DNA of 51,455 nt from Flavobacteriales bacterium (GCA_947456965.1 CANGTU010000019.1:1-51455); one strand, 5' to 3'; shown: positions 1 through 9,642, counted from the stretch's first letter. Numbers and translations: made by a program. The notes: generated by a model not told the origin, from the letters alone.

Positions 1-113
1 GCCTCCACCATCACGTCTCCGGCCACACGCACGGAATGCATGAATGCGGGGTCTGCAAGGATTTTTGTGATCAGCCCATGGGCCTCTTCAAAGTGTGTGC
101 GGATGGAGTTCAT
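1..113 (-). CDS. SIS-domain protein, GmhA-like, 5' end only
   Basis: Only the first 37 codons lie in the window, reading leftwards off the edge. The start reads MNSIRTHFEEAHGLITKILA and continues with a helix-like stretch ending in VAGDVMVE. This resembles the N-terminal helices of sedoheptulose-7-phosphate isomerase (GmhA, SIS fold), where a similar segment precedes the conserved glycine loop. That loop is outside the window, so the assignment rests on weak N-terminal similarity. The ATG lies 14 nt after the gcvP stop codon on the same strand, so the two are probably cotranscribed. Another SIS-type sugar isomerase is the main alternative. Confidence 0.4.
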   Translation of the reverse strand, partial: MNSIRTHFEEAHGLITKILADPAFMHSVRVAGDVMVE

Positions 114-127
114 TCAGGCAGGAGCAT

Positions 128-2974
128 TCAAGACATCGCCGTTTCATACATCTCCATCGGCGGGCAGGTGCACACGAGGTTGCGGTCTCCGAATGCATTG
201 TCCACACGTCCTACTGAAGTCCAGAATTTGTTCTCACGCAATCCTGCAACCGGATAGGCAGCCTTCTCGCGGGAGTAGGCATGGTTCCAGGTATCGGAGG
301 TGAGTTCAAGCGCAGTATGCGGGGCCATCTTGAGTACGTTGTCCTGCTTGTCTGCTCGACCTGATTCAATCTCTTCGATTTCTCTGCGGATCGAAATCAT
401 AGCATCGCAGAAGCGGTCGAGTTCTGCTTTCGGTTCACTTTCAGTGGGCTCTACCATCACGGTTCCGGCAACAGGGAAGCTCACTGTTGGAGCGTGAAAT
501 CCATAGTCCATCAGGCGCTTGGCGATATCTTCCACTTCTACTCCCGCTGCTTTGAATGCGCGGCAGTCGAGGATCATTTCATGTGCCACAGTGCCGTTGG
601 CTCCGGTGTAAAGCACATCAAAATGCTTCTCGAGTCGAGCCTTCATGTAGTTGGCGTTAAGGATCGCATAACGGGTGGCATCAGTTACGCCCTCTCCGCC
701 GAGCATCTTAATGTATCCGTATGAAATGAGCAGGATGAGCGCGCTGCCCCATGGAGCACTGCTTACTGCAGGTATGGCTTGATTGCCGCCGGTTTTGATT
801 ACAGGGTTGCCCGGCAGGAAAGGCACGAGATGCGCTGCCACGCCGATCGGACCCATGCCCGGACCGCCGCCGCCGTGAGGAATTGCGAAGGTCTTGTGAA
901 GGTTCAGGTGGCACACGTCTGCACCGATGTTGCCCGGATTGGTGAGCCCCACCTGTGCGTTCATGTTCGCGCCGTCCATGTATACCTGCCCGCCGTTGTC
1001 GTGCACAATTTTGGTAATGTCGCGAATGGCTTCTTCAAATACACCGTGTGTAGATGGATAGGTAACCATGAGCGCCGCGAGGTTATCCTTGTGTTGCTCG
1101 GCTTTCGCGCGGAGGTCGGCGACATCCACGTTGCCGTTTTCATCACACTTCACGACTACAACCTGAAGACCGGCCATTACCGCCGATGCAGGGTTGGTGC
1201 CGTGTGCAGAGGAAGGAATGAGGCAGATGTTGCGGTGAAGATCACCACGGCTGGCGTGATAAGCCATGATCACAAGCAGTCCCGCCAACTCGCCCTGAGC
1301 GCCTGAATTCGGCTGCAATGAGATGCCCGCGAATCCGGTGCATTCGCACAAGTCACGTGAAAGCTCTTCCAGCATTTCCTGATATCCCGCAGTCTGATTC
1401 ACTGGAGCAAACGGATGGATGTTCGCAAACTCCGGCCAGGTCACCGGTATCATTTCACTTGTCGCATTCAGCTTCATGGTGCAAGATCCCAGCGGAATCA
1501 TGGCATGCGCCAACGACAGATCCTTGTTCTCAAGCTTCTTCATATAGCGCAGCATCTCAGTCTCGCTGTGGTGTGCGCTGAACACCGGATGCGTGAGGTA
1601 TTCGCTGGTGCGTGCAAACGCGCCAAGTGCGTTACCGCTTACAGGGGCAAATCCGTCATTTACATTGGCGACTACACGAAGCACCTCGGTCACGTCAGCT
1701 TCGCTTGTGACCTCACTTACCGCAATTCCAATTCGTCCGTTTCCGAAATAGCGGAAGTTGATGCCGGCTGCTTCAGCGCGTGATTTTACTGCAGCCTCAT
1801 CACTCACTGTTACATGCAGTGTATCAAAGTAAGTGCTGTGAAGAACAGTCAATCCTCCAGCCTGCAAGCCCTTTGCGATGGCCATCGCGCGTTCATGAAT
1901 GCGTGTAGCAATGCGCTTGATGCCCTGCGGGCCGTGATAGACAGCATACATGGAGGCCATCACCGCAAGAAGAGCTTGCGCCGTGCAGATATTGGATGTC
2001 GCCTTTTCGCGGCGGATATGTTGTTCACGTGTCTGCAGCGCCATGCGCAGGGCGGTGCGTCCATGACGGTCTTTTGACACACCGATAATACGTCCGGGCA
2101 TATTGCGCTTGAACTCATCGCGGGTGCAGAAGAATGCAGCGTGTGGTCCGCCATATCCCATGGGCACACCAAAGCGCTGGGAGTTGCCGAAACAGATGTC
2201 AGCACCCCATTCACCCGGAGGTGTAATGAGCGCCAGTGCCATCAGGTCTGAAGCCACAGCCACATAAGCACCGGCGGCATGCGCAGCGTCCGTGAACGAT
2301 TTGTAGTCACAGATTTCACCCACGTTATTCGGATACTGCACAAGCGCACCGAAGAAGTCTTCTGTGAACGTGTGCGTCTTGTAGTCTCCTATTACCAGGT
2401 CCACTTTCAAGTGCGAAGCACGACCGCGCAATACGTCAAGCGTCTGAGGAAATACTTCGCGGTCTACGAAGAATTTGTTGGCTCCTTTTTGGTCTTTTTC
2501 CTTGCTCATGCTGTGCAGGAAAAGAATCATCGCTTCGGCTGCCGCGGTGCCCTCGTCGAGCAGACTCGCGTTGGCAATGGGCAAGCCTGTGAGGTCAGTG
2601 ACCATGGTCTGGAAGTTGAGCAGCGCCTCCAGACGACCCTGTGCGATTTCCGCCTGATAGGGCGTGTATGCAGTATACCATCCGGGATTTTCCAGAATGT
2701 TGCGCAGGATGACTGTGGGCGTGTGCGTCGGATGGTAACCCATACCGATGTAGCTCTTGTTCACTTTGTTCTTCTTCGCTTTGTCCCACACCATGGCCAG
2801 GTACTCCGCCTCGCTGATCGCCGGCGCTACATGGAGTGGCTTGGTGAGGCGAATGGCGGAAGGAACCGTTTTGTCAATGAGTTCATTGATGGAAGAAACA
2901 CCAATGGTTTCGAGCATGTCGCGCACTTCTTCGGCGCGCGGGCCGATGTGCCGGGAGGAAAAAGGAGTTGACAT
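128..2974 (-). CDS. gcvP: Glycine dehydrogenase (decarboxylating), P protein
   Basis: Pyridoxal-phosphate enzyme of the glycine cleavage system. It decarboxylates glycine and passes the aminomethyl group to the lipoyl arm of the H protein. The 948 residues match the full-length single-chain form, with an N-terminal half ([13 protein letters not shown] near residue 9) and a catalytic C-terminal half. The PLP lysine is K694 in [16 protein letters not shown], and HGTNPASA lies near residue 591. The start fits because HIGP is normally close to the N terminus and a TATATTTG promoter element lies about 30 nt upstream. The other glycine cleavage genes are not nearby. The next gene downstream (GmhA-like) begins 14 nt after the stop. 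Confidence 0.97.
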   Translation of the reverse strand: MSTPFSSRHIGPRAEEVRDMLETIGVSSINELIDKTVPSAIRLTKPLHVAPAISEAEYLAMVWDKAKKNKVNKSYIGMGYHPTHTPTVILRNILENPGWYTAYTPYQAEIAQGRLEALLNFQTMVTDLTGLPIANASLLDEGTAAAEAMILFLHSMSKEKDQKGANKFFVDREVFPQTLDVLRGRASHLKVDLVIGDYKTHTFTEDFFGALVQYPNNVGEICDYKSFTDAAHAAGAYVAVASDLMALALITPPGEWGADICFGNSQRFGVPMGYGGPHAAFFCTRDEFKRNMPGRIIGVSKDRHGRTALRMALQTREQHIRREKATSNICTAQALLAVMASMYAVYHGPQGIKRIATRIHERAMAIAKGLQAGGLTVLHSTYFDTLHVTVSDEAAVKSRAEAAGINFRYFGNGRIGIAVSEVTSEADVTEVLRVVANVNDGFAPVSGNALGAFARTSEYLTHPVFSAHHSETEMLRYMKKLENKDLSLAHAMIPLGSCTMKLNATSEMIPVTWPEFANIHPFAPVNQTAGYQEMLEELSRDLCECTGFAGISLQPNSGAQGELAGLLVIMAYHASRGDLHRNICLIPSSAHGTNPASAVMAGLQVVVVKCDENGNVDVADLRAKAEQHKDNLAALMVTYPSTHGVFEEAIRDITKIVHDNGGQVYMDGANMNAQVGLTNPGNIGADVCHLNLHKTFAIPHGGGGPGMGPIGVAAHLVPFLPGNPVIKTGGNQAIPAVSSAPWGSALILLISYGYIKMLGGEGVTDATRYAILNANYMKARLEKHFDVLYTGANGTVAHEMILDCRAFKAAGVEVEDIAKRLMDYGFHAPTVSFPVAGTVMVEPTESEPKAELDRFCDAMISIRREIEEIESGRADKQDNVLKMAPHTALELTSDTWNHAYSREKAAYPVAGLRENKFWTSVGRVDNAFGDRNLVCTCPPMEMYETAMS

Positions 2975-3005
2975 CAGGATGTGCCTTTATGGATTGAAAG
3001 GTGGG

Positions 3006-3032
3006 CAAATATAGCCGCCCATACAGGCCAAA
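3006..3032 (-). promoter_or_regulatory. Promoter for gcvP
   Basis: On the minus strand TATATTTG (3006-3013) matches the Bacteroidota -7 element TAnnTTTG. A TTTG at 3029-3032 could be the -33 element, although the 15 nt spacing is slightly short. Transcription would start near 2999, giving a leader of about 25 nt before the gcvP ATG at 2974. Confidence 0.5.
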
Positions 3033-3087
3033 CACATGAGGAGCGTTTTGGTTGGAGCCCTCGGGATGGGCGATCAGCAGGCAGTTG

Positions 3088-3095
3088 TACTTTCG
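3088..3095 (+). promoter_or_regulatory. -7 promoter element for the fRMsr gene
   Basis: TACTTTCG matches the Bacteroidota -7 consensus with C in place of the third T. It ends 5 nt before the GTG at 3101, so transcription would start at or next to the start codon. No clear -33 TTG is seen at the usual distance. It helps choose GTG 3101 over the ATG at 2981, which would lie upstream of the promoter. Confidence 0.4.
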
Positions 3096-3100
3096 CGCCT

Positions 3101-3592
3101 GTGGGCGGTTTGATTTCCATACGGGAAGGACTAGGCAAGCGGGAGCGCTACGAGACGTTGCTTCCTCAGGTTCGTGCGCTGGTGGCGGACGAGTCAGACC
3201 TCACGGCCAACCTGGGCAATATCCTTTCGGCCCTGCACATGACTTTCAGATTCCACTGGACGGGTCTGTACCGGGTTGTGGGGGATGAACTTGTGCTCGG
3301 CCCTTTTCAGGGGCCGGTGGCCTGTACCCGGATCGCCAGAGGCCGGGGCGTTTGCGGAACCGCATGGGTCGAGAAGAGGATGATCAATGTACCCGATGTG
3401 GAGGCTTTTCCCGGTCATATCGCCTGCAGTGCACTGAGCCGCTCGGAACTGGTTACGCCGATTCGGGATGAACGGGGAGCCGTGCGGGCTGTGCTTGACA
3501 TTGACAGTGAGTTACCGGATTTTTTCGATGCGGTGGATGAATCTATGCTGGCCGAGGTTGTCAGAATCATTGAAAATCTTCGCGGCTGGTAA
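3101..3592 (+). CDS. Free methionine-(R)-sulfoxide reductase (GAF domain)
   Basis: Cytoplasmic GAF-domain reductase that repairs free methionine-R-sulfoxide with electrons from thioredoxin. The conserved core LVLGPFQG, then AC, GVCG and FPGHIAC, is present. Cysteines fall at about residues 75, 85 and 109, the same spacing as the three catalytic cysteines of the E. coli enzyme. The substrate-binding acidic residues are kept in SELV and LDID. The residue after the last cysteine is Ser where Asp is common. I chose GTG at 3101 (163 residues, the family's usual length); the reading frame is open back to an ATG at 2981, but that extension does not look like protein. The stop codon overlaps the next start by one base. 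Confidence 0.9.
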   Translation: MGGLISIREGLGKRERYETLLPQVRALVADESDLTANLGNILSALHMTFRFHWTGLYRVVGDELVLGPFQGPVACTRIARGRGVCGTAWVEKRMINVPDVEAFPGHIACSALSRSELVTPIRDERGAVRAVLDIDSELPDFFDAVDESMLAEVVRIIENLRGW

Positions 3593-5178
3593 TGGGCACT
3601 CAGCGCCTCATGCAACTTGCTCCGCTGCTCGGATGGTGGCTGCTCGGTATATCCTGCGCGCAGATCCGCGGTCTGGAAGGGGGTGCACGGGATACGCGTC
3701 CTCCCGAGCTGCTCTCCGCTGATCCACCTCATCTGACCCGTCGTTTTGCATCGCAGACTATAGTCTTCAGTTTTGATGAGTATGTGCAGGTGAATAACCT
3801 GGCTCAGGAGCTGGTGGTTTCTCCTCCCTTTTCCGGGCAGCCAGCGGCATTAGTCAGGAAGAAGACGGTGGAGCTGGTCATTCCGGATTCACTCCTGCCA
3901 AACACAACGTATGTTTTCCAGTTTGGTAATGGAATCACGGACTTCACGGAGGGGAACCAGGCTGAGCTGGTTTATGTGGTTTCGACGGGTGATGTGATTG
4001 ACTCTCTGGAGGTGCGTGGCCAGGCCTTCGATGCGTGGACCGGAAAGCCCGCGGAAGGCGCGCGGATCATGCTTTACCCTGAGAGCTCCCCGGCAAGCGT
4101 GCTTGCCGGCATGCCACGCTATGTGGCGCGGGCGGACAAAGAAGGTCGCTTTGTTCTCTCATATCTCGCTCCCGGCAGCTATTACCTGGTTGGCATAAAG
4201 GAATCAACAGAGAATTATCTCGCTGATCTGGGTGAATCCGTGGGTTTTTTGTCCAGGACAGTGGCCGCCGCGGATTCGTCCGTGCAGCATGATCTTTTTC
4301 TTTCCCTTCCTCCGGCCGGGGTGGAGGTCATTGAATCTTTCCGGGCTGACAGCACAGGCCGGCTCTGTCTTGCCTGGCCTGACGATACAGTGCAGCTGCA
4401 ACTGCTTCAGGACGGTTTCAGCGAACCGATCAACGGATTCCGCATGCCGACGTCCGACAGTATCGTATTTTTCCTGAAGGGTGCTGCACGCGACCGCATG
4501 GAGGCAGTCGCTATTCGCCGGGATACCTTGATTCTGGACACGTTGTATATGCCTTTTTACCGGAAGCCAGGAGCAAGGGCTATGCGCGCCGGATTGGAGG
4601 GAGGTAATCGCCTGCGGCCTCATGATCCGCTTTTCATCTCGTATCCGGCCCCGATTGATTCTATCGTTGCTGATAGGGCTGTGATGGTTCTTCCTGATTC
4701 TTCGGAGATACGTGTGCAGCTCAGCCGGGGCCGCGCACCTTGGGAGGCCAGGATTGACCACCCCCCATTGCCTCCAGGGAAGATCAGATTGCGGGTGGAG
4801 CCTGGTGCCGTGACAAGTATCCATGGTGCACCAAGCGATACACTCGACCTGGAAATGGCCGTGGCTGGCCCCCGTGATCTGGGGGTTATGGGTTTGGAAA
4901 TTTCAGGCGTGACTTCCGGTCGGCTGATGCTGCACATCACAGATCCGAAGGGGAAAGTGGTGTTGTCAGCCCCGCAGGACGTCCCTGGCCGGATGGTGCT
5001 TCGGGATTTGTTTCCGGGGGATTTTGAAATCAGGTTATACGAGGATGTCAATGGAAATGGCCGGTGGGATACCGGAGACTTTTTCAATGGCCTTCAACCC
5101 GAACGTGTATGGGTATATCCGGACAAGATGACCATCAGGGCCAACTGGGAGCTCAATCAGAAGTGGGTTCTGGAGTGA
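3592..5178 (+). CDS. Ig-like domain lipoprotein (SbsA/Big_5 type)
   Basis: Predicted outer-envelope lipoprotein of 528 residues, a type common in Bacteroidota. A hydrophobic signal segment ends at C22 in LLGISC, an imperfect lipobox. Residues about 35-130 form a bacterial Ig-like domain of the SbsA type (PPHLTRRFASQTIVFSFDEY, then LLPNTTYVFQFG). Residues about 140-200 look like a carboxypeptidase-regulatory-like beta sandwich (GKPAEGARIMLYP, LAPGSYYLVGIKE). The C terminus has the family signature YEDVNGNGRWDTGDFFN followed by IRANWELNQKW. Molecular function is unknown. It overlaps the fRMsr stop by one base, so the two are translationally linked, though no functional link is obvious. Confidence 0.82.
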   Translation: MGTQRLMQLAPLLGWWLLGISCAQIRGLEGGARDTRPPELLSADPPHLTRRFASQTIVFSFDEYVQVNNLAQELVVSPPFSGQPAALVRKKTVELVIPDSLLPNTTYVFQFGNGITDFTEGNQAELVYVVSTGDVIDSLEVRGQAFDAWTGKPAEGARIMLYPESSPASVLAGMPRYVARADKEGRFVLSYLAPGSYYLVGIKESTENYLADLGESVGFLSRTVAAADSSVQHDLFLSLPPAGVEVIESFRADSTGRLCLAWPDDTVQLQLLQDGFSEPINGFRMPTSDSIVFFLKGAARDRMEAVAIRRDTLILDTLYMPFYRKPGARAMRAGLEGGNRLRPHDPLFISYPAPIDSIVADRAVMVLPDSSEIRVQLSRGRAPWEARIDHPPLPPGKIRLRVEPGAVTSIHGAPSDTLDLEMAVAGPRDLGVMGLEISGVTSGRLMLHITDPKGKVVLSAPQDVPGRMVLRDLFPGDFEIRLYEDVNGNGRWDTGDFFNGLQPERVWVYPDKMTIRANWELNQKWVLE

Positions 5179-5279
5179 TTTGTCAGCCGCAGGCTCTGCA
5201 TAACCTGCCTATACTTTATTCGGGTCGAGTGATGCGACACAGGAAAGGCTTAACTTGCTTTGTAACCTAGTTTCAAGCC

Positions 5280-6440
5280 ATGAAATGGATCAAGCGAATC
5301 TCGTTGGGCGTTCTTTCGGCACTGCTTCTTGCGGTGCTGGCCTTGCTGCTCACCGGACATGATCAGGTGCTCTATGGTGTGGGCAAGACTTACCTGATCG
5401 GTAAAACAAAGCCGGATATTGATGACATGCCGTTATTTGATGTTCGCGAGATTCCCGCTGACCATCCGGAGCCCTGGCCTCTGTCTTCCCGTTATGGAAC
5501 ACGTGAATTACCCGAGCAATGGCGTGCGCAATTTGATTCGCTGGAAACGACCTCTTACCTGATCATTCACCGCGACAGTCTGCTGTTTGAGCGATACTAC
5601 CGGGACGGATCGGACACCATGCACACCAATTCCTTTTCCATGGCCAAGAGTTTTACGGCCATTCTGGTAGGCAAGGCTTTGGATGAGGGATTTATCACCA
5701 GTCTGGACCAACCGGTGTGTGATTTTATTCCGGAATACTGCGAGGGTCTTTCAGCCGGGCTTACGGTTCGGCACTTGCTTTCGATGACCAGCGGTATTCC
5801 ATTCGGAGAGAGTTACAGCAGCCCTTTTGGCTACATGGCGAAAGCCTACTACGGAAAGGATCTGGCCGGAGTAACATTGAAATACAAGGCATCGGTTGCA
5901 CCGGGGACTCTCTGGGCTTATGAAGGTGGGAACACCGTGCTGCTTTCTATGATTTTGGAGCGGTCCACGGGACGATCGGTAAGTCAGTATTTCTTTGAGA
6001 AAATTTGGTCTTGTATTGGTGCGGAATCATCTGCTTACTGGAATCTTGACCGGAAGGGTGGAATGGAGAAGGCCTACAGCGGGGTGTATGCTACATCGCG
6101 CGATTTTGCCCGGATCGGGAAGCTTTGGATAAACGATGGTGTATGGGGAAATGACACCCTCGTGTCACCATCATTTGTGGCCGCTAGTCTTATGCCCGTT
6201 GGGCTTTCCGATGCAGAAGGCGACCGCTGCACCTGGTACGGCCTGCACTGGTGGCTGGGCAGCCATCGCGGCATGCCGCTGTATGCATGCCGCGGACTTC
6301 GCGGCCAGTACATCATCTGTATTCCTGAAAAGGACCTGGTGATCGTTCGCACTGGTCATATGCAATGCACGAAGAGAGAAAAGCATATGCCAGTGGATAT
6401 GTATTGGTATGTAGATGCTGCTTTGGATATCATCCCTTGA
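5280..6440 (+). CDS. Serine hydrolase, class C beta-lactamase family
   Basis: Member of the penicillin-binding/beta-lactamase class C fold, which also includes esterases and D-aminopeptidases. The substrate cannot be read from sequence. The catalytic S-x-x-K is S120-M-A-K123 in FSMAKSFTA. The second motif is Y214 in YEGGN, the usual form in the esterase-like branch. LTVRHLLSMTSGI is a further family hallmark. One hydrophobic segment at residues 8-25 suggests export with membrane anchoring. Length (386) is normal for the family. The exonuclease gene starts 4 nt after the stop codon, so the two form a short operon. Confidence 0.88.
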   Translation: MKWIKRISLGVLSALLLAVLALLLTGHDQVLYGVGKTYLIGKTKPDIDDMPLFDVREIPADHPEPWPLSSRYGTRELPEQWRAQFDSLETTSYLIIHRDSLLFERYYRDGSDTMHTNSFSMAKSFTAILVGKALDEGFITSLDQPVCDFIPEYCEGLSAGLTVRHLLSMTSGIPFGESYSSPFGYMAKAYYGKDLAGVTLKYKASVAPGTLWAYEGGNTVLLSMILERSTGRSVSQYFFEKIWSCIGAESSAYWNLDRKGGMEKAYSGVYATSRDFARIGKLWINDGVWGNDTLVSPSFVAASLMPVGLSDAEGDRCTWYGLHWWLGSHRGMPLYACRGLRGQYIICIPEKDLVIVRTGHMQCTKREKHMPVDMYWYVDAALDIIP

Positions 6441-6444
6441 CGCC

Positions 6445-7167
6445 ATGGCAGAACCGAGTCCAAACCTTCACGAAATTCTGTTCCTCGATATCGAGACCGT
6501 GCCTGGGTCGCCCGACTGGAATGTCTTATCAGAACGCGTGCGCGAACTTTGGGAGGACAAGTCCGCATTTTACAGGGAGCGCCATGGGCTGGAGCTGGAG
6601 GAGAGCTATGATCGGGCCGGGATATATGCGGAATTCGGTAAGGTGGTGTGCATCGGTGTCGGCTATTTCCATCGAGGTCGCGAAGGCGAGCAGCTTCGCA
6701 TAACCTCGTTTCATCATGAGCAAGAGGAGGTTCTGCTCAAGGAATTTGCAGATTTCCTGCATCGGGTCACGGGCAATCCGTTTCGGTTGCTTTGCGCACA
6801 CAACGGAAAGGAGTTTGACTTTCCCTATTTGTGCCGCAGACTCATTATCCAGGGGATTGGATTGCCTCGCATGCTTCGGATTGCCGGGATGAAGCCCTGG
6901 GAAGTTCCTCACCTCGATACGATGGATATGTGGAAGTTCGGGGACTATAAGCATTTTACGTCCTTGACCCTGCTCGCTGAGGTTTTGGGAGTACCGGATT
7001 CCAAGGATGACATCAATGGGAGCCAGGTAGGCCAGGTGTATTGGAAGGAACAGGATCTGGATCGTATTGCCCGCTATTGTGAGAAGGATGTCTTGGCTTT
7101 GGCAAGAGTGTATCAACGCCTCACGGGTCATGCAGCTGTCGCGGATGATCAGGTTGTTTTTGCTTGA
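6445..7167 (+). CDS. Predicted 3'-5' exonuclease, PolB exonuclease-like
   Basis: DnaQ-fold exonuclease of the family related to the exonuclease domain of type B DNA polymerases (PF10108-like). ExoI is D15-I-E17 in LDIETV, ExoII is in CAHNGKEFDFPYL (Asn and Asp) and ExoIII is YCEKD near the C terminus, so all metal-binding residues are present. It is a stand-alone nuclease of 240 residues with no polymerase domain. The Bacteroidota-typical insert WEDKSAFYRERHG is present. I start at ATG 6445, which gives MAEPSPNLHEILFLDIE; the frame extends upstream to 6415 but only inside the preceding gene. Its biological role is not established. Confidence 0.9.
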   Translation: MAEPSPNLHEILFLDIETVPGSPDWNVLSERVRELWEDKSAFYRERHGLELEESYDRAGIYAEFGKVVCIGVGYFHRGREGEQLRITSFHHEQEEVLLKEFADFLHRVTGNPFRLLCAHNGKEFDFPYLCRRLIIQGIGLPRMLRIAGMKPWEVPHLDTMDMWKFGDYKHFTSLTLLAEVLGVPDSKDDINGSQVGQVYWKEQDLDRIARYCEKDVLALARVYQRLTGHAAVADDQVVFA

Positions 7168-7183
7168 TGCGTTGGTTAAGCAC

Positions 7184-7210
7184 AACGGCGATCCGTATCG
7201 GATCGCCGTT
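7184..7210. terminator. Perfect 12-bp hairpin between convergent genes
   Basis: AACGGCGATCCG, the 3-nt loop TAT, then CGGATCGCCGTT form a perfect stem between the exonuclease gene (plus) and the beta-barrel gene (minus). Neither side has a long T run, so it may block readthrough, stabilise 3' ends or need a factor rather than act as a classic intrinsic terminator. Confidence 0.6.
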
Positions 7211-7245
7211 GCGGAAAAGCTCTCGCTGAGCAGCGAAAGACACGT

Positions 7246-8064
7246 TTACCAGGGAACCACACACAGGCCCACCGTGAGCGGATAAACCTCGGGCCCCCGG
7301 CCCTCTCGGAATAATGGTGTAAGGCTGTAGGTAGCGAACAGGGTAAGGTCTCGGTAGCCAATTCGTGCGGTGAGATCCAGCATAAGGGGAGATAAATTGA
7401 AATCCTTCTTACCCCGCACCTCATAGGTAGCTCCATCTTCCTCAAAACGTTGTTTGGTGATACTACCGATTTTCCAGCTTCCTATAGCACCTACGGCGAG
7501 GTGAAACCCATTTTCTGGGTCTTTGCCCGTATTGAGTTCGAGGAGCAGGGGAACGCTCAGGTAGGTTGCGCGGAGTTTAGTTTTGCTGAATTGACGCACG
7601 GTGTCGATCACTCCAAAGGTGGTATCCGGGAAAGCAGGCGTGTTGCTCACTACTGTTGTTTCATTCCGGAAGCCATAGCTGTTGTACATCAGCCCGAGGC
7701 CCGAGACCAGGCCCAGATAATGGCCGGCAATTTTGATCTTTCCCTCAACCATGTTGATTCTCCAACTCAGAGAGCGCTCATGCTGGAGCTCTAACCACTC
7801 GTTGCCTTCACCTGGACCGCTTTTTCCATTGGCATCCAGGAGCATATTCACCCCGAGGTCAAGGCCAGCCCAGTAGGTGTAGGGCGTAAGGTCATAAGAG
7901 TCATCACGGTAGGCAGTTACAGGGCCGTCTTCTTCTTCTACAATAATCACTTTGGCGGCCCCAACCTGGAGTGTTGTGGTGTCCGTCTGGGCCAGCACCT
8001 CGCCAGAAAGCAAGCTCGCGAGAAGGGTCAAGGAGGTTATGAAAATCGGTTTCATCGTATTCAT
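7246..8064 (-). CDS. Outer membrane beta-barrel protein, PorT-like
   Basis: Predicted outer-membrane protein of 272 residues. The signal peptide MKPIFITSLTLLASLLSGEV ends near LAQ, followed by alternating aromatic/polar strands (YWAGLDLGVNMLL, ATYLSVPLLLELN, LTLFATYSLTPLF) typical of the small barrels annotated as PorT family or OMP_b-brl_2. The C-terminal strand does not end in Phe (it ends VVPW), but Trp is also aromatic. The reading frame is open to 8148, but the upstream part (with WKDAIKVQNIGMYCNRCMNK) is unlike a signal peptide. ATG 8064 or 8055 are both possible. No function beyond an envelope barrel can be given. Confidence 0.72.
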   Translation of the reverse strand: MNTMKPIFITSLTLLASLLSGEVLAQTDTTTLQVGAAKVIIVEEEDGPVTAYRDDSYDLTPYTYWAGLDLGVNMLLDANGKSGPGEGNEWLELQHERSLSWRINMVEGKIKIAGHYLGLVSGLGLMYNSYGFRNETTVVSNTPAFPDTTFGVIDTVRQFSKTKLRATYLSVPLLLELNTGKDPENGFHLAVGAIGSWKIGSITKQRFEEDGATYEVRGKKDFNLSPLMLDLTARIGYRDLTLFATYSLTPLFREGRGPEVYPLTVGLCVVPW

Positions 8065-8232
8065 TTTGGTGTTGGACGCCTTGTTCATGCATCGGTTACA
8101 GTACATCCCGATATTTTGAACTTTTATTGCATCTTTCCAGCCATTCATCCTTTATTTGGGGGTGCCGTGTCCGGAAACGCGGGTAACTTCGGTCTCAATT
8201 CGGTCGTCTGGATACCAGATCACGTGCATGTT

Positions 8233-8553
8233 ATGCTCAAAGGACACGCCTCAACCATATACTCTCTCGTCCTGGTGATGTGGTGGGCATGCTCGTTCAC
8301 GCCGTCCTGCGGCGCGGTTCAGCGCCCATCCGGTCAGCAGGACATGGCTGTGCAGGGGAAACTCGAGGGCACCGTTGAGGTCAGCTTTCGGATTGACGCG
8401 AAAGGTCATGTGGAGATCCTGAATCTGGCCTCCACCAGCCCCCAGCTCGCGGATTACGTGATCAAGAAGCTCTCGCGGATTCAGTTGGAGAAGGGGGACC
8501 CACAGGTGGGGCAGATCATCAAGTACCGCTTCGTATTCAAGAAGCAGACATAG
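8233..8553 (+). CDS. Small secreted TonB-C-like protein
   Basis: Short exported protein of about 106 residues. A hydrophobic stretch (IYSLVLVMWWACSFT) suggests a signal peptide or anchor. The rest (GTVEVSFRIDAKGHVEILNL, then YVIKKLSRIQLEKG and YRFVFKKQ) has the strand-helix-strand pattern of the C-terminal domain of TonB-like energy transducers, with the usual V-x-F-x-I-D-x-x-G-x-V motif. No proline-rich spacer is present, so it is not a normal TonB. ATG 8233 is chosen because it puts the hydrophobic stretch near the N terminus. rlmN follows 18 nt after the stop codon but seems to have its own promoter. Confidence 0.62.
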   Translation: MLKGHASTIYSLVLVMWWACSFTPSCGAVQRPSGQQDMAVQGKLEGTVEVSFRIDAKGHVEILNLASTSPQLADYVIKKLSRIQLEKGDPQVGQIIKYRFVFKKQT

Positions 8554-8559
8554 GCGGGG

Positions 8560-8567
8560 TATCTTTG
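8560..8567 (+). promoter_or_regulatory. -7 promoter element for rlmN
   Basis: TATCTTTG is a perfect match to TAnnTTTG and ends 4 nt before the GTG start of rlmN at 8572. Transcription would begin at about the first base of the start codon. A TTC at 8536-8538, 21 nt upstream, is the only candidate -33 element. Confidence 0.5.
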
Positions 8568-8571
8568 CCGG

Positions 8572-9642
8572 GTGCTGATTGCTACACGCAAGGATATCCG
8601 GTCACTCTCATTGGCTGATTTACGTGAGGAGCTGGTCGCCATGGGCGAAAAGCCCTTTCGGGCGGCTCAGGTCTACCAATGGCTGTGGCAAAAGTCAGTC
8701 GGCTCGTTCGAGGAAATGAGCAACTTGTCGCAGACACTTCGCAATGCTCTTTCGGAACGTTTCGAACTTCACAAGATTCGCCTGGCTGACCAGCAGGTGA
8801 GCGTGGACCGCACCATTAAATGCGCATTTGAAGTGGAGCCCGGGAAGGTGGTGGAGGGCGTGCTTATTCCCACTGCATCCAGGATGACAGCTTGTATTTC
8901 TTCGCAGGTGGGATGCAGCCTGTCTTGCGCCTTCTGTGCCACCGGAAGGCTGAAGATGATGCGGAATCTAACAGCAGGGGAGATCGTGGACCAGGTTGTA
9001 CACCTGAGGCAGGAGGCCGAGGGGAGGTATCAGACGCCTCTTAGCAATATCGTTTATATGGGCATGGGCGAACCCCTCCTGAATTATCGCAACGTACTCG
9101 CCTCCATTGAGCGTATTACTTCACCAGACGGATTGGGTATGTCTCCCCAGCGCATTACGGTGAGCACCGCGGGGATTGCCAAGATGATCCGCAAACTGGG
9201 GGATGATCGGGTAAAATTCAATCTCGCCCTTTCCCTGCATGCCGCTCATGATGAGAAACGAAGCAAGATTATGGACATTAATGAGTCCAATAATCTGGAA
9301 ACTCTCGCCGAGGCGTTGCGCTATTTTTATGAGCAGACAGGAACACGGGTTACCTTTGAGTACATCATTTTCAAGGATTTCAATGATAGTTTGAAGGACG
9401 CCCGTGAGCTCGCCGACTATTCCCGGAATCTTCCGGTTAAAATCAATATCATCGAGTACAACCCCATTGATGGCGGCGACTATGTTCAAGCCGACCGAGA
9501 GCGGGTGGATGCCTTTGCCGACTTCCTCGAATCACGGAATTTAGTTGTGAATATTCGTCGGTCACGTGGTAAAGATATCGACGCGGCATGCGGGCAGCTG
9601 GCCAATAAGAACGCAGCGTTGCCCGAACCAGCCAAGAAGTAG
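8572..9642 (+). CDS. rlmN: 23S rRNA/tRNA adenine-C2 methyltransferase RlmN
   Basis: Radical SAM enzyme that methylates C2 of A2503 in 23S rRNA and A37 of some tRNAs. The iron-sulfur cluster motif C115-x3-C119-x2-C122 is in GCSLSCAFCATG. The methyl-carrying cysteine is C340 in AACGQL and its partner is C108. MGMGEPLLNY and the downstream SLHAAHDEKRSKIM segment are typical. Length (356) is full. The start is GTG at 8572, giving MLIATRKDIRSLSLADL; no better in-frame ATG lies before the conserved LxELREEL region. It appears to be transcribed from its own -7 element with essentially no leader. Confidence 0.96.
   Translation: MLIATRKDIRSLSLADLREELVAMGEKPFRAAQVYQWLWQKSVGSFEEMSNLSQTLRNALSERFELHKIRLADQQVSVDRTIKCAFEVEPGKVVEGVLIPTASRMTACISSQVGCSLSCAFCATGRLKMMRNLTAGEIVDQVVHLRQEAEGRYQTPLSNIVYMGMGEPLLNYRNVLASIERITSPDGLGMSPQRITVSTAGIAKMIRKLGDDRVKFNLALSLHAAHDEKRSKIMDINESNNLETLAEALRYFYEQTGTRVTFEYIIFKDFNDSLKDARELADYSRNLPVKINIIEYNPIDGGDYVQADRERVDAFADFLESRNLVVNIRRSRGKDIDAACGQLANKNAALPEPAKK

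Noticed and set aside
2279-2971. 230-codon frame opposite the 5' end of gcvP
   Set aside because: Antisense to gcvP, no family features; explained by codon bias.
8116-8232. WIPDHVHVML resembling the MPNHVHLLL motif of REP-associated transposases
   Set aside because: It lies in a short, out-of-context upstream part of the small secreted protein's frame, with no other transposase motifs and no repeats around it; I consider it chance or at most a tiny remnant.
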